64,000 nucleotides of DNA, taken from NCBI GenBank assembly GCA_026002875.1, contig BPGE01000001.1, positions 1,178,001 through 1,242,000 on the forward strand, given 5' to 3'. The notes below the pieces were generated by a model. The model saw only the letters and a list, made by a program, of their open reading frames with translations, was not told the DNA's origin and did not search any database. Position 1 is the stretch's first letter. Every line of letters starts with the position of its first letter. A program made the position numbers and the translations under genes. This DNA is from Bryobacteraceae bacterium. Lineage in GTDB: Bacteria; Acidobacteriota; Terriglobia; Bryobacterales; Bryobacteraceae. Of the stretch, positions 1-8,269 are shown one piece after another.

Positions 1-216
1 GTTGATGTGATCGGCGATGAAAATGTTGCCCGAACCGTCGATGGCCAGCCCCAGCGGATAGTTCAACTGCGCTTCCGGCGCCTTGCCGCTGTCGCCGCCG
101 AAGCCGGCGGTTCCATTGCCCGCGGCATTCGTGATCGTGTAGGAGGGCGGCGCCTGGGCGGCTGCAGTCCAGGCTGTCCAGCAGATCAGCAGGAACAGAG
201 CGGGAATACGCATCAT
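1..216 (-). CDS. Secreted NHL-repeat protein, N-terminal part (cut by window edge)
   Basis: Only the first 72 codons are present; the gene runs off the left edge. The start is one of two adjacent ATGs at 211-216, with a GAGG-like ribosome site about 9 bases upstream. The N-terminus is a signal peptide (MRIPALFLLICW then AWTAAAQA), followed by YTITNAAGNGTAGFGG and a first NHL-type blade (YPLGLAIDGSGNIFIADH). Such proteins form extracytoplasmic beta-propellers and are abundant in Solibacter-like Acidobacteriota. The start lies 50 bp after the stop of the next NHL-repeat gene, so the two are probably co-transcribed. The substrate or partner is unknown. Confidence 0.8.
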   Translation of the reverse strand, partial: MMRIPALFLLICWTAWTAAAQAPPSYTITNAAGNGTAGFGGDSGKAPEAQLNYPLGLAIDGSGNIFIADHIN

Positions 217-266
217 CGTTTTCGTCCTCGCGGTTTGCGTCATCAGAGGCTGCATTCCGCCGTGAC

Positions 267-3011
267 TCACTGCGGCTGCCGCGGCTTGCGGCTCACCACC
301 GGGATGGTGAAGATGTTCGAGATCTGGAAGCTCTGCGCAATCCAGCCTTCCGTCTTCAGGTTCGTCGGCAGGTCGGGGTTCAGCTCAAGGTGCACTTCAT
401 AAACGCCCACTGCGCCCCGCTTCAGCCCTGCGAACAGCACGTTCGCCGTCCTGCCGCCAATGAGCGAAGAGACGAACTCCAGCGGATCGTTGATCTCCGG
501 TCCGTCGTACGGGCGGCCCGTCTTCATGGCCGCTTTCGCGGCCTCCGGTCCCACCAGACCCAGTCCGCTCGCCAGCACGACGATCGTTTCGCCCGGCTGC
601 GCGGGATTGTCCTCAGTGACCGGCGCCCCGGCCGTGTTGGCGCAGCACAGCTCGCTGTTCAGCGCCGTCATGATGACCTGGGCGTCGCTGTTCGCTTCGG
701 CTTTGATCGGAATTCCGTTCCCCGCGGGCCCTTCGATGCGCGCCCGCAGGCGGATGCGCTGGAACGGTCCGGCGGCGAACGCCTCCACCTCCGGATCGAA
801 CGCGTTGATCAGCGCGATCAGGTTGTCCCGGATCGTCGCCAGCGTGTCGGTGGCCTGCACCCGGTAGGTGTACTTGCGGTCGCGGATGTAGACAGTAGGC
901 GTGTCGCCGGGATTGGCGGCGCCGTCCACCGAGATCGTGCCCGTCGCCTGGCTCGAGAAGTGATAGGCGAGACCCGGCGCGGGCGAGGGCGAGTCCAGCG
1001 TGTAAACCGACGGGTTCTGCTCGATCAGCCGGACGGCCACTGCGCTGGAGACCGTGATTTCTCCGTTGTTGCGCTTCACGCGCAGCACGCCGCTGCCGCT
1101 GTTCGAGCCTGCCACTTCCACGGGGATCTGCGCAATCACGCGCTCCGGCGAAACGGCCACGATGGGGCAGGGAAGCCCGTCGACGAAGAACTGCACGCCG
1201 CCCAGCTCGTAAGGCAGCGGCTTCGTCAGGTCGTCCACCTGCGCGGTCTGGTCCGCCAGGTTTTCACCCAGCACCGCCACCAGCGCGAACGGCGCCACCA
1301 GCGCGGGATCCTGGCCGCCCGTCAGCTTCGAGCCGCTCGTGGTCATCACAATCTTCGAGCCGTCCGGCGAAATCGACGTCTGCAGCGTCACCGAGTTGCC
1401 CGCCACGTCCGCCTCGCGGGCGATCAGGAGCAGCGCCTGGAACAGCTTGTTCGGCGCCGCCGTGACGTAAGGATCCTGCGCGTCGTTGATGATCTGAACG
1501 AACTTGTCGATGATCGTGTCGAAACTGTCGTCGACCGTCGTCGTGACCTTGTACTCGCGCGTGATGACATTGCCTTCGCTGTCCTTCACGTTCTCGTTGC
1601 CGATCTTGATTGTCAGCTCGACGTCCTTCTCCACCGTTCCGCTGAACACGATCGAGCCGCGCGCGAAGGTCGACGGACTTGGCGCGTTGCGCACCGCCGT
1701 CACCGGCAGGTTGAAGTCGCCGGGCGTGTAGACGAGCACGCGGCGGTTGTAGGTGTCCGACACGTACAGGTTCAGCCCGTCATAGGCCAGTGCCGTGGGT
1801 GTCTTGAACGAGTCGGTGGACGCGACGCGCCGCGGCTCGCCGGAGTCCGAGCTCTGGTTCAGCTCGAAATTCAGCTGGCCGAGCACGATGTCGGCGGGCG
1901 CTCCGTTGCGCGTGGGGATTTCGTTCCAGATGAGCACGCGGTCGTTGCCCGAGTCGGCGACGAACAGCCGCCGCCCGTCGCTCAGCACGGCGCGCGGCAT
2001 GTCCAGCGTGGCCGCGCATCGCGCCGGATACGTCGGCTTGCCGTCGTTGTCCACGCCGTTGGATTCGCACAGCAGCGTGTTGCTCGGCTTGCCGCCCGTC
2101 TTGAATTCCGGGAACGTGAAATCCGGCTGGCCCACCACGACGCTGGCAGGCTGGCCGTTGCTCGTGGGAATCGAATTCCAGATCAGCACCCGGCTCAGGC
2201 CCAGATCGGCCACGATCACCCGTCCCGCCCCCACCCAGACGGAGGAAGGCGCCAGCATCGAGTCGGCTTTCGAGATGTACTCGGGGAACCGGCGGAACTG
2301 CTGGTCCGTGGTGAAATTCGACTGGCCCAGCACCAGCCGTGCGGCCTGGCCGTTCTGCGTGATCTCGCCGAAGTAAAGAACGCGGTTGTTGCCCGTGTCC
2401 GCCACCCACAGGCCGTTGTTGTCGTCGAGGAAAACGCCGTTCGGCCCGCGCATTGCCGTCTCGCTCAGTCCCGGCGCCGACGACGTGAAGTCCTTCTGGC
2501 CGACGACGAAATCCGCCGGCTGCTGGTTCACCGTGGGCAGCGAACGCCAGATCAGCACGCGGTTGTTGTCCGTGTCCGCCACCGCCAGAACGCGTCCGTT
2601 GTAGGCGACGCCAAGAGGATTGCGCAGCGTGTTCTGCGCGGCGGGCCTGAGCTCGTTGGAAGTGAAGTCCGGCTGGCCCAGCACGACGTCAGCCTTGCCC
2701 ACGCAGGCAGGGCAGCGCGGATTGCTCAGCGGCAGCACGGCCTTGCGGTCCGGGATGAAGCTGCTGACGTTGCGGTAGATCAGCACGCGGTGATTCACCG
2801 GCGTGCCGCCGATGTTGTTGCCGTCGGCCACGATCAGCGTGTCGGCGGCGTAGGCCACTCCTGTGATCGATCCCAGCAGAACGTCGCTCGTGCCGGGGTA
2901 GGCATCGGTGAACGGGTTCTGCCCGATGACCAGCCGCGCGGCTTGAGAGCTGTAGAATTCCTGCGCCTGGCACACACCCGCAAGCGCAAAAAGGGCAAAG
3001 ATCCACTTCAT
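267..3011 (-). CDS. Secreted NHL-repeat beta-propeller protein with Solibacter-type C-terminal domain
   Basis: The protein is about 914 aa when started at ATG 3009-3011, giving a signal peptide MKWIFALFALAGVCQAQ. An in-frame TTG seven codons upstream is also possible and sits next to a GAAGG motif. Residues about 20-450 hold six NHL-like blades, each ending in a motif such as VADTDNNRVLIW, alternating with a VLGQxxFT element. The middle has two similar segments on how quantities vary (RDNLIALINAFD-type). The C-terminus (APFALVAVLGENLAD onward, then PGETIVVLASGLG and GVYEVHLEL) fits the TIGR03437 family seen mainly in Acidobacteriota. It is probably exported or surface exposed. The biochemical role is unknown. 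Confidence 0.85.
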   Translation of the reverse strand: MKWIFALFALAGVCQAQEFYSSQAARLVIGQNPFTDAYPGTSDVLLGSITGVAYAADTLIVADGNNIGGTPVNHRVLIYRNVSSFIPDRKAVLPLSNPRCPACVGKADVVLGQPDFTSNELRPAAQNTLRNPLGVAYNGRVLAVADTDNNRVLIWRSLPTVNQQPADFVVGQKDFTSSAPGLSETAMRGPNGVFLDDNNGLWVADTGNNRVLYFGEITQNGQAARLVLGQSNFTTDQQFRRFPEYISKADSMLAPSSVWVGAGRVIVADLGLSRVLIWNSIPTSNGQPASVVVGQPDFTFPEFKTGGKPSNTLLCESNGVDNDGKPTYPARCAATLDMPRAVLSDGRRLFVADSGNDRVLIWNEIPTRNGAPADIVLGQLNFELNQSSDSGEPRRVASTDSFKTPTALAYDGLNLYVSDTYNRRVLVYTPGDFNLPVTAVRNAPSPSTFARGSIVFSGTVEKDVELTIKIGNENVKDSEGNVITREYKVTTTVDDSFDTIIDKFVQIINDAQDPYVTAAPNKLFQALLLIAREADVAGNSVTLQTSISPDGSKIVMTTSGSKLTGGQDPALVAPFALVAVLGENLADQTAQVDDLTKPLPYELGGVQFFVDGLPCPIVAVSPERVIAQIPVEVAGSNSGSGVLRVKRNNGEITVSSAVAVRLIEQNPSVYTLDSPSPAPGLAYHFSSQATGTISVDGAANPGDTPTVYIRDRKYTYRVQATDTLATIRDNLIALINAFDPEVEAFAAGPFQRIRLRARIEGPAGNGIPIKAEANSDAQVIMTALNSELCCANTAGAPVTEDNPAQPGETIVVLASGLGLVGPEAAKAAMKTGRPYDGPEINDPLEFVSSLIGGRTANVLFAGLKRGAVGVYEVHLELNPDLPTNLKTEGWIAQSFQISNIFTIPVVSRKPRQPQ

Positions 3012-3114
3012 CGGGAGTTTCAAAGCGAGCAAACCTTCAGTATATCAGCGTGATGACGGCGGCCCGCCATGACAGGGTCTCGTGCGTAAGACGCGCCGGC
3101 GCGCCCCCTGCGTT

Positions 3115-4956
3115 TCACCAGATGTAGCGCGAGGCGATCCGGCGCCGCTCGTGGCTGTCGAGCACGTGCAGCACGCGGATCTTCCGCAGTTTCTCCGGAG
3201 AAAGCGCGCCCAGGGGAATGTAAAGGATCTGCCGTCCCAGCAGCCCTGCGATCTGCCGCATCCGGGCCCGCGGCGGCCTGGCCGCCACGTAAACGACATG
3301 CCGCTCCAGCGAGTAGTCGATCCCCGCCAGCAGCAGCCGTTCCGGCTTCGTCTCGGCCAGGTCGTAGTCCGGGTCGCTCCAGACGTCCGCCATCCGGCCA
3401 GGCGGCATGGCCATCAGGAACCCTCCATATTCGGCGCGCCCGATGCCCGGGCCCACCAGATTGTCGAACGGCGGCGTGGAATAGAACGCCATGTCGCTCT
3501 CGTTGGAGTGTTCGCCCAGCCATGTCGTCAGCCAGGAATACCGGTTTTCGCGGTCTTCATCGAAGATCACCACCACCGCTCCAGCCTCGCCCGTCAGCTT
3601 CTCGGTCTCGCGCACATAGATCCGCCCCTCGTGCCAGCGGCGGATCGTCTCGCGCACGTCGACGCCATCCAGCAGCGACGTCGAAAACGGCTCCACGCGC
3701 GAGCGCTCTTCGCCGAGCATGGTCACCGCCTTCTGCCGCAGGAAGCGTCCGTAGTCCTCGATCACGATGTCTTCCGGGGGATAGCTGCAGATGGCGTCTC
3801 CGCCGAGCTGCGCCGCCCACAGCTCCGGCGCGCGTCCCGGCCGCCGTTTCCACGCCCGCGGCGCCAGCCGCCGCTTTTCGCGCTCGTAGCGCTGCCGCAG
3901 CCGCAGCCGCCGCGTGTCGGGAAACACGTCTTCCGCGTTCAGCTGCAAGGCGTCGTCCTCTGCGCCGATCTGCTGATGGCTGTAGCTCGTCCCCAGCCGC
4001 CACAGCTCATAGGCGAAATTGTCATCGATCACGCCGCGCGCGGCGGCCACCAGATCGAAGAGCGACGGCGCCAGCAGGCCGCCCGCCCGCACAAGCCGGT
4101 TCAGGAAACGCGCGGTCTGGCGTCTCTGCCACGGCGCGAGCTCGCCGCCGTACACCGCGCGGTAATTCTCTTCGGCTTCATTCCACAGACCGTTCAGCCA
4201 CAGCCGCCGGTCCGGCATCCGCGCGGAATCCTCGGACTGGGATGATGCGCGCCACTCTTCGTAGCGTTCCTGCAGCCACGGGCAGTCCTCGGTAATGTCG
4301 CCCAGAGAAGAGGGCGCAACCGGAGCGCCGCGCAGGACCTGCCGGGGCGTTTCATCTTCGTCCGGCGGAAATTCCGCTCCGAGCAACGGCAGCATTTCCG
4401 CGAATGACGCCAGCCGCAACACAACCGCGGTGTCCGTCCCGCGGTCCAGCCGCGCCAGCCTTGCCGCCGCCTCCCATCCGCCTGATCCTTCCGGCGCGGG
4501 GGGCGGCGGCTGGCGCAGGTACAGTTCCGCGTAGCGCTCATAAGAGATCGATCCCAGCGCGGCGGAGTCCGGGTAAAGGTCGCGCCGCTGCGGCAGCGCC
4601 TTTGCCGCGGATCCGATCAGCGTCAGCTCCGCGCCCATCTCGAGCGCCGTGCGGCACGCCTCCGTCAGCGCGTCCCCGGGCTCGACAACGGCGTAGACGC
4701 CCGGTCTGTCCTCCTCGCCGGATTCTCCGCCGCCGGGCATGCTGCGGCTGAACAGCGCGCTGATTCGCGGCAGCTTCGACAGCGCCTCCAGCAGCGGCGC
4801 CCTGCCTTCCCGGGGCAGCTCCACCGCCACGCGCGCCGGCCGCAGGGCCAGAAGCCGCTGCCGCACGGCCGCCGCGAATTCGATCCGGCGCGGCGCTACG
4901 GGCAGGAACGTCCAGTTCCCGCGCCGCAGTCCCAGCCGCTCGAGATCAGAGAGCAT
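3115..4956 (-). CDS. Unrecognised 613-aa protein coupled to a MoxR-type ATPase
   Basis: I chose ATG 4954-4956 because the upstream part of the longer frame is only the shadow of the ATPase gene. The gene then overlaps the ATPase stop by 11 bases, which implies translational coupling. I cannot assign a family. The first 130 residues alternate strand and helix (RPARVAVELP, PGVYAVVEPGDAL, AELTLIGSA) and vaguely recall TraB/ChaN-like or DUF5682-type proteins found with MoxR ATPases. The middle is charged and helical (RRLRLRQRYEREKRR). The C-terminal 130 residues have strands such as AGAVVVIFDEDRENRY and HVVYVAARPP. There is no signal peptide or membrane segment, so it is likely cytoplasmic. It may be the effector or substrate adaptor of the ATPase. 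Confidence 0.6.
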   Translation of the reverse strand: MLSDLERLGLRRGNWTFLPVAPRRIEFAAAVRQRLLALRPARVAVELPREGRAPLLEALSKLPRISALFSRSMPGGGESGEEDRPGVYAVVEPGDALTEACRTALEMGAELTLIGSAAKALPQRRDLYPDSAALGSISYERYAELYLRQPPPPAPEGSGGWEAAARLARLDRGTDTAVVLRLASFAEMLPLLGAEFPPDEDETPRQVLRGAPVAPSSLGDITEDCPWLQERYEEWRASSQSEDSARMPDRRLWLNGLWNEAEENYRAVYGGELAPWQRRQTARFLNRLVRAGGLLAPSLFDLVAAARGVIDDNFAYELWRLGTSYSHQQIGAEDDALQLNAEDVFPDTRRLRLRQRYEREKRRLAPRAWKRRPGRAPELWAAQLGGDAICSYPPEDIVIEDYGRFLRQKAVTMLGEERSRVEPFSTSLLDGVDVRETIRRWHEGRIYVRETEKLTGEAGAVVVIFDEDRENRYSWLTTWLGEHSNESDMAFYSTPPFDNLVGPGIGRAEYGGFLMAMPPGRMADVWSDPDYDLAETKPERLLLAGIDYSLERHVVYVAARPPRARMRQIAGLLGRQILYIPLGALSPEKLRKIRVLHVLDSHERRRIASRYIW

Positions 4957-5764
4957 AGCGCACGGCTTCCTCGCCCAGCACCTGCCGGATCGCCTGCCGG
5001 ACGGCCCGCCCGATGTCCGGCGCCCGGTCCGCTTCCAGCAGCCGCATCGCATAACGGCCCACGTGGATGCCGTCGCGCACGGTGAACGGCTCGTCAGCCG
5101 CATGCGCGGACTGCAGGAACTCCGAAACCAGGGAGATCACTTCCTCTTCCGCCAGCGGGAGGTTTTGTCTGAGAATCGCTTTTTCCTCGAATTCGTCTGG
5201 AAAATCGATATGAATTTGCGGCTGCAGGCGGGAAAAAATATACTCGGGCAAATCGAATGTCGAAGCGTCCTCGTTCATCGTGCACACCAGCCGGAATTCC
5301 GGATGCGCCGGGATCTTGATCCCCGCCACCACGCTTTCCACATACCGCCGCGCGTCCAGCAGCGGCGCCAGGCTCGCCCAGCTCTTCTCGGGCATCCGGT
5401 TGGCTTCGTCGAGAATCGCCACTCCGCCCCGCAGCATGGCCGTCACCAGCGGCGAAGCGACATACTTCAGTGATCCGGGTCCCGCCACCACCGGCTGCAC
5501 GATCAGATCCTCGGGCCGCGTGTCCACCGTTCCCTGCATGATGTAGGCTTCCTTGCCCAGACGTTTCGCCGCCGCGTAGGCGAGCGTCGTCTTGCCCACG
5601 CCCGGCTTGCCCGTGATCCTCGGGTTCATCGGCAGGTCGTCCTCGCCCAGAACCATCCACGCCGCCAGCAGCTCGCGCAGCACCTCTTCCTGCCCGATCC
5701 ACTCCGCCGCGTATTCCACCGGATGGCTCAGATGGAGCCTGACGCCCTCGACTTCGACAACCAT
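4946..5764 (-). CDS. MoxR-family AAA+ ATPase
   Basis: The 272-aa protein has a Walker A motif GKPGVGKTT at residues 52-60, Walker B GGVAILDEAN at 113-122, sensor 1 CTMNED around 161-166 and an arginine-containing SRLQPQIHIDFP segment near 178. This is the MoxR/AAA_5 layout and length. MoxR ATPases act as chaperone-like remodelers, usually beside a von Willebrand (VWA) protein. None is visible here; the only partner is the unrecognised 613-aa protein downstream, whose start overlaps this stop. The substrate is unknown. Confidence 0.85.
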   Translation of the reverse strand: MVVEVEGVRLHLSHPVEYAAEWIGQEEVLRELLAAWMVLGEDDLPMNPRITGKPGVGKTTLAYAAAKRLGKEAYIMQGTVDTRPEDLIVQPVVAGPGSLKYVASPLVTAMLRGGVAILDEANRMPEKSWASLAPLLDARRYVESVVAGIKIPAHPEFRLVCTMNEDASTFDLPEYIFSRLQPQIHIDFPDEFEEKAILRQNLPLAEEEVISLVSEFLQSAHAADEPFTVRDGIHVGRYAMRLLEADRAPDIGRAVRQAIRQVLGEEAVRYAL

Positions 5765-5805
5765 GATTCCATTGTCTCCCGGAAATCGGCCAGCGGGATG
5801 AAGAT

Positions 5806-5841
5806 GCAGAAAGGGCGCCGGACGCGTGGCGCCCGGCGCCC
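5806..5841 (-). terminator. Terminator after the 350-aa secreted protein
   Basis: Perfect 9-bp arms GGGCGCCGG (5813-5821) and CCGGCGCCC (5833-5841) form a hairpin with an 11-base loop. On the minus strand it is followed by TTTCTGCATCTTC, a weak T-tract. It lies 20 bp after the stop at 5862 and before the AAA+ ATPase start at 5764, so it should separate the two transcription units. Confidence 0.6.
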
Positions 5842-5861
5842 GGAATCCGGCTGGAGAAACA

Positions 5862-6914
5862 CTATTTTTTCTGCATTTCCCGCAGCACTTTTTTCATTTC
5901 GTGCTCCACTTCCCTGAAACCGGCCGGGATGGCGAACCGGCCGGGATCGACCGCGGCGGTAGAAAAGTTCGACTTCTCCATCGTCGTCTCGATCAGCACG
6001 CTCTGCTGCGGCTTGGCGCTTTCGGCCTTCTTTGGGGGCGGAGGCGGTTCTTCCTGCTTCTTCCTCCTTCCAAACCCGCCCAGCCCGCCGATCCGGCCCA
6101 GCCTGCCCAGGGCCGCGCCGGCGGCGGATTCGGCAGCCGCTCCTCCGAGCTCCCCTCCGCTGGGCATCTCCACGTCGGGAAGATCCATGCCCGTTCCGCT
6201 CATGCGCATCACCTGCACCAGCGGCACGCCTTCCAGCTTCGCGGCTTCGCGCGCCATCCGCGCCATGCCTTCCGCCGTGCCCGCCTGCCCCATCGCGAGC
6301 TGCATGCTGCGCAACGCCTCCGGACCGAATCCCACCTTCTCGGCGAACGCCATGTAGAAGGCATTCACCTGCTCGTAGCCCGCCACCTGGGGAGTCCGCC
6401 ACTCGTCGGTATCGATGACCGTCGTGAATGTCTGGCCGGACTTCTGGTCCTTCAGATCCATCTCAAGGTGCAGCTTCATCAGACGGGCTGGCAAGCCCTG
6501 GATCTCCTTGCTCTCCTTGCCATCGGTGACGGTGAACCGCATGTCGGCAATCGCCTGCTGGTTTTTGTTGCCCATCTGCTGCGCCATCTTCTCGGCCATG
6601 GCGGCCACAGCCTTGCGGTACTCCTCGAAGCTGATCACCGAATACGTTTTCTTCTCCAGATCGATGTGGACCATCTGTTCCTTGCCCAGGTCGATGATGT
6701 CCACCTCGCGGTCTGTCACCGTGGCCATCCGGTTTTGCTGGAAATATTTCCTGCTGTAAATGGGCTCGCGGATGCTTCCGGCGCCGGGCACGAACCGCGT
6801 CATCTTCAGCAGCGCTCCTCCGGTCACCTGCGTCTTTTCCTGATAACTGAAATCGCCCATGGCGGCGCCGGGCAGCAGCGCCAGGGCCAACACAGCCGTC
6901 ATCTGAAGTTTCAT
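5862..6914 (-). CDS. Secreted protein of unknown function (DUF4412-like)
   Basis: Start ATG 6912-6914 is fixed by a strong ribosome site (GGAGGAGGAA) about 9 bases upstream and gives a signal peptide MKLQMTAVLALALLPGAAMG. The 350-aa mature protein has a conserved-looking N-terminal half (MTRFVPGAGS, YSRKYFQQNRM, VDIIDLGKEQMVHIDLEKKTYSVISFEEY) resembling DUF4412-type proteins, followed by a helical stretch, a Gly/Ala-rich linker and a proline/lysine-rich patch (EEPPPPPKK). The C-terminal tail is basic and helical. No catalytic motif is visible. It is probably periplasmic or extracellular. Confidence 0.6.
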   Translation of the reverse strand: MKLQMTAVLALALLPGAAMGDFSYQEKTQVTGGALLKMTRFVPGAGSIREPIYSRKYFQQNRMATVTDREVDIIDLGKEQMVHIDLEKKTYSVISFEEYRKAVAAMAEKMAQQMGNKNQQAIADMRFTVTDGKESKEIQGLPARLMKLHLEMDLKDQKSGQTFTTVIDTDEWRTPQVAGYEQVNAFYMAFAEKVGFGPEALRSMQLAMGQAGTAEGMARMAREAAKLEGVPLVQVMRMSGTGMDLPDVEMPSGGELGGAAAESAAGAALGRLGRIGGLGGFGRRKKQEEPPPPPKKAESAKPQQSVLIETTMEKSNFSTAAVDPGRFAIPAGFREVEHEMKKVLREMQKK

Positions 6915-7035
6915 CAAGGGGGCTTCCTCCTCCCCCAAAGGGTAACCGATTCTCCGCGGTTCGGTAAATGGTTTTCATACCGCCGCGGCGGCCGCACGCC
7001 GCTGCTATACAATAGGGCAGTCGGAGCCGCAATTT

Positions 7036-7479
7036 GTGAGCGAACTCGTCGTACGGCCATCCCGGCGCCAGGCTCATGCGCTGCTGGTGCTCTGCCTGAT
7101 TCCAATCGGCGCCCTGCTCCGCTACCTTTTCTTTGTCGAGCCAGACGCCTCGAAGGCCTGGCTGCTGGCCGGCCTGATTCCGTTCATCTTCCCGTTGCGC
7201 CTCTACTACCATTCGTGGACGACGCGTCTGGACATCAAGGACGGCGTCCTCCGCCTCCGGCAGGGCCTGATCAGCGAGGACGCCACATCCATCGCGCTGG
7301 AGCGCATCGAGAAGATCTCCGTGCACCGCACGATCTGGCAGCGGCTGTGGGGCATCGGCGATCTCGAAATCGAATCGGCCGCCGAGTCCGGCGCAGTGCG
7401 CCTCCATGCGGTCGACGACCCGCAGGCCGTGGCCGACCGCATCCTGGCGTCCTCCCGCCAGGCGAAAAAGGCTTCCTGA
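7036..7479 (+). CDS. Membrane-anchored PH-domain protein (bPH2/YdbS-like)
   Basis: GTG 7036 has a GGAG ribosome site about 9 bases upstream and a TACAAT -10-like hexamer at 7008-7013. The 147-aa protein has two hydrophobic segments (about 16-32 and 43-58), then a bacterial PH-type beta domain (TTRLDIKDGVLRLRQGLIS, IALERIEKISVHRTIWQRLW, GIGDLEIES). This is the usual bPH2 plan: two membrane helices and a cytoplasmic barrel. Its role in the cell is not established. The gene is divergent from the secreted protein at 6914. Confidence 0.75.
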   Translation: MSELVVRPSRRQAHALLVLCLIPIGALLRYLFFVEPDASKAWLLAGLIPFIFPLRLYYHSWTTRLDIKDGVLRLRQGLISEDATSIALERIEKISVHRTIWQRLWGIGDLEIESAAESGAVRLHAVDDPQAVADRILASSRQAKKAS

Positions 7480-7488
7480 ACCTGTGCC

Positions 7489-8241
7489 ATGCCTGAACCA
7501 CTGATGCTCGAAAACCGTGTTGCCGTTGTCACTGGCGCCTCGCGCGGCCTGGGGCGCGCGATGGCCGTGGCGCTCGCCGGAGCCGGCGCCCGCGTCGCCT
7601 GCGTCGGCCGCGACGTGGAAAAGCTCGATGAAACCGCCCGGCTCTGCGGCCCAGGCGCGTTCATCTTTCCCGCAGACGTCACGCAGGAAGACGACGTCGC
7701 CCGGCTGGCCGCTCATGTGGCCGAAAACATGGGCCCCGCGCACATCCTCATTAACAACGCGGGCGTCAATCTCCGCAAGCCGGTCACCGAGTTCACCCTC
7801 GACGAGTGGCGGTGGGTGATCGACTCGAACCTCACCAGCGCTTTCTTGTGCGCGCGCGCCTTCGTCCCGCAGATGATCCGGAACGGCTGGGGCCGCATCC
7901 TGAATCTGACGTCCATCATGAGCCATGTCTCCCTGCCGGGCCGCGCCGCCTACTCGTCTTCCAAGGCGGGCCTGCTCGGCCTGACCCGCGCTCTCGCGCT
8001 CGAGCTCGCTCCGCATCACATCACCGTCAACGGCATCAGCCCCGGGCCTTTCGCCACCGAGATGAACGCCTCGCTGATGAACGACCCGCAGGCCAACGCG
8101 GCGTTCCTCGCGCGCCTGCCCGTCGGCGAATGGGGCCGGCCCGAGGACATCGGCTCGCTGGCCGTGTATCTGTGTTCCGATCAGGCGCGCTTCATCACGG
8201 GCACGGACATCGTTATCGACGGAGGCTGGCTGGCCCAATGA
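7489..8241 (+). CDS. Short-chain dehydrogenase/reductase (FabG-like)
   Basis: The 250-aa protein is a classical SDR. It has the cofactor loop TGASRGLG at 15-22, NNAG at 89-92 and the catalytic Ser142, Tyr155 and Lys159 (YSSSK), with the C-terminal IVIDGGW typical of FabG and sugar/alcohol SDRs. It begins 9 bp after the PH-domain gene and is probably co-transcribed. The substrate cannot be read from the sequence; 3-oxoacyl-ACP reductase or a 2-deoxygluconate-type dehydrogenase are both possible. A second ATG at 7504 is an alternative start. Confidence 0.85.
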   Translation: MPEPLMLENRVAVVTGASRGLGRAMAVALAGAGARVACVGRDVEKLDETARLCGPGAFIFPADVTQEDDVARLAAHVAENMGPAHILINNAGVNLRKPVTEFTLDEWRWVIDSNLTSAFLCARAFVPQMIRNGWGRILNLTSIMSHVSLPGRAAYSSSKAGLLGLTRALALELAPHHITVNGISPGPFATEMNASLMNDPQANAAFLARLPVGEWGRPEDIGSLAVYLCSDQARFITGTDIVIDGGWLAQ

Positions 8242-8269
8242 GCCGCCGCCCCTGCCGCACCTTCCCGGT

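Noticed and set aside
390-3053. Long plus-strand open frame opposite the NHL-repeat gene (and many similar frames opposite other genes)
   Set aside because: They are antisense shadows of GC-rich genes: arginine/alanine-rich translations, no start signals and no domain sense, while the opposite frame is clearly a real protein.
3092-3103. Perfect palindrome CGCGCCGGCGCG between two genes
   Set aside because: Such GC palindromes are expected often at this base composition and have no other supporting signal.
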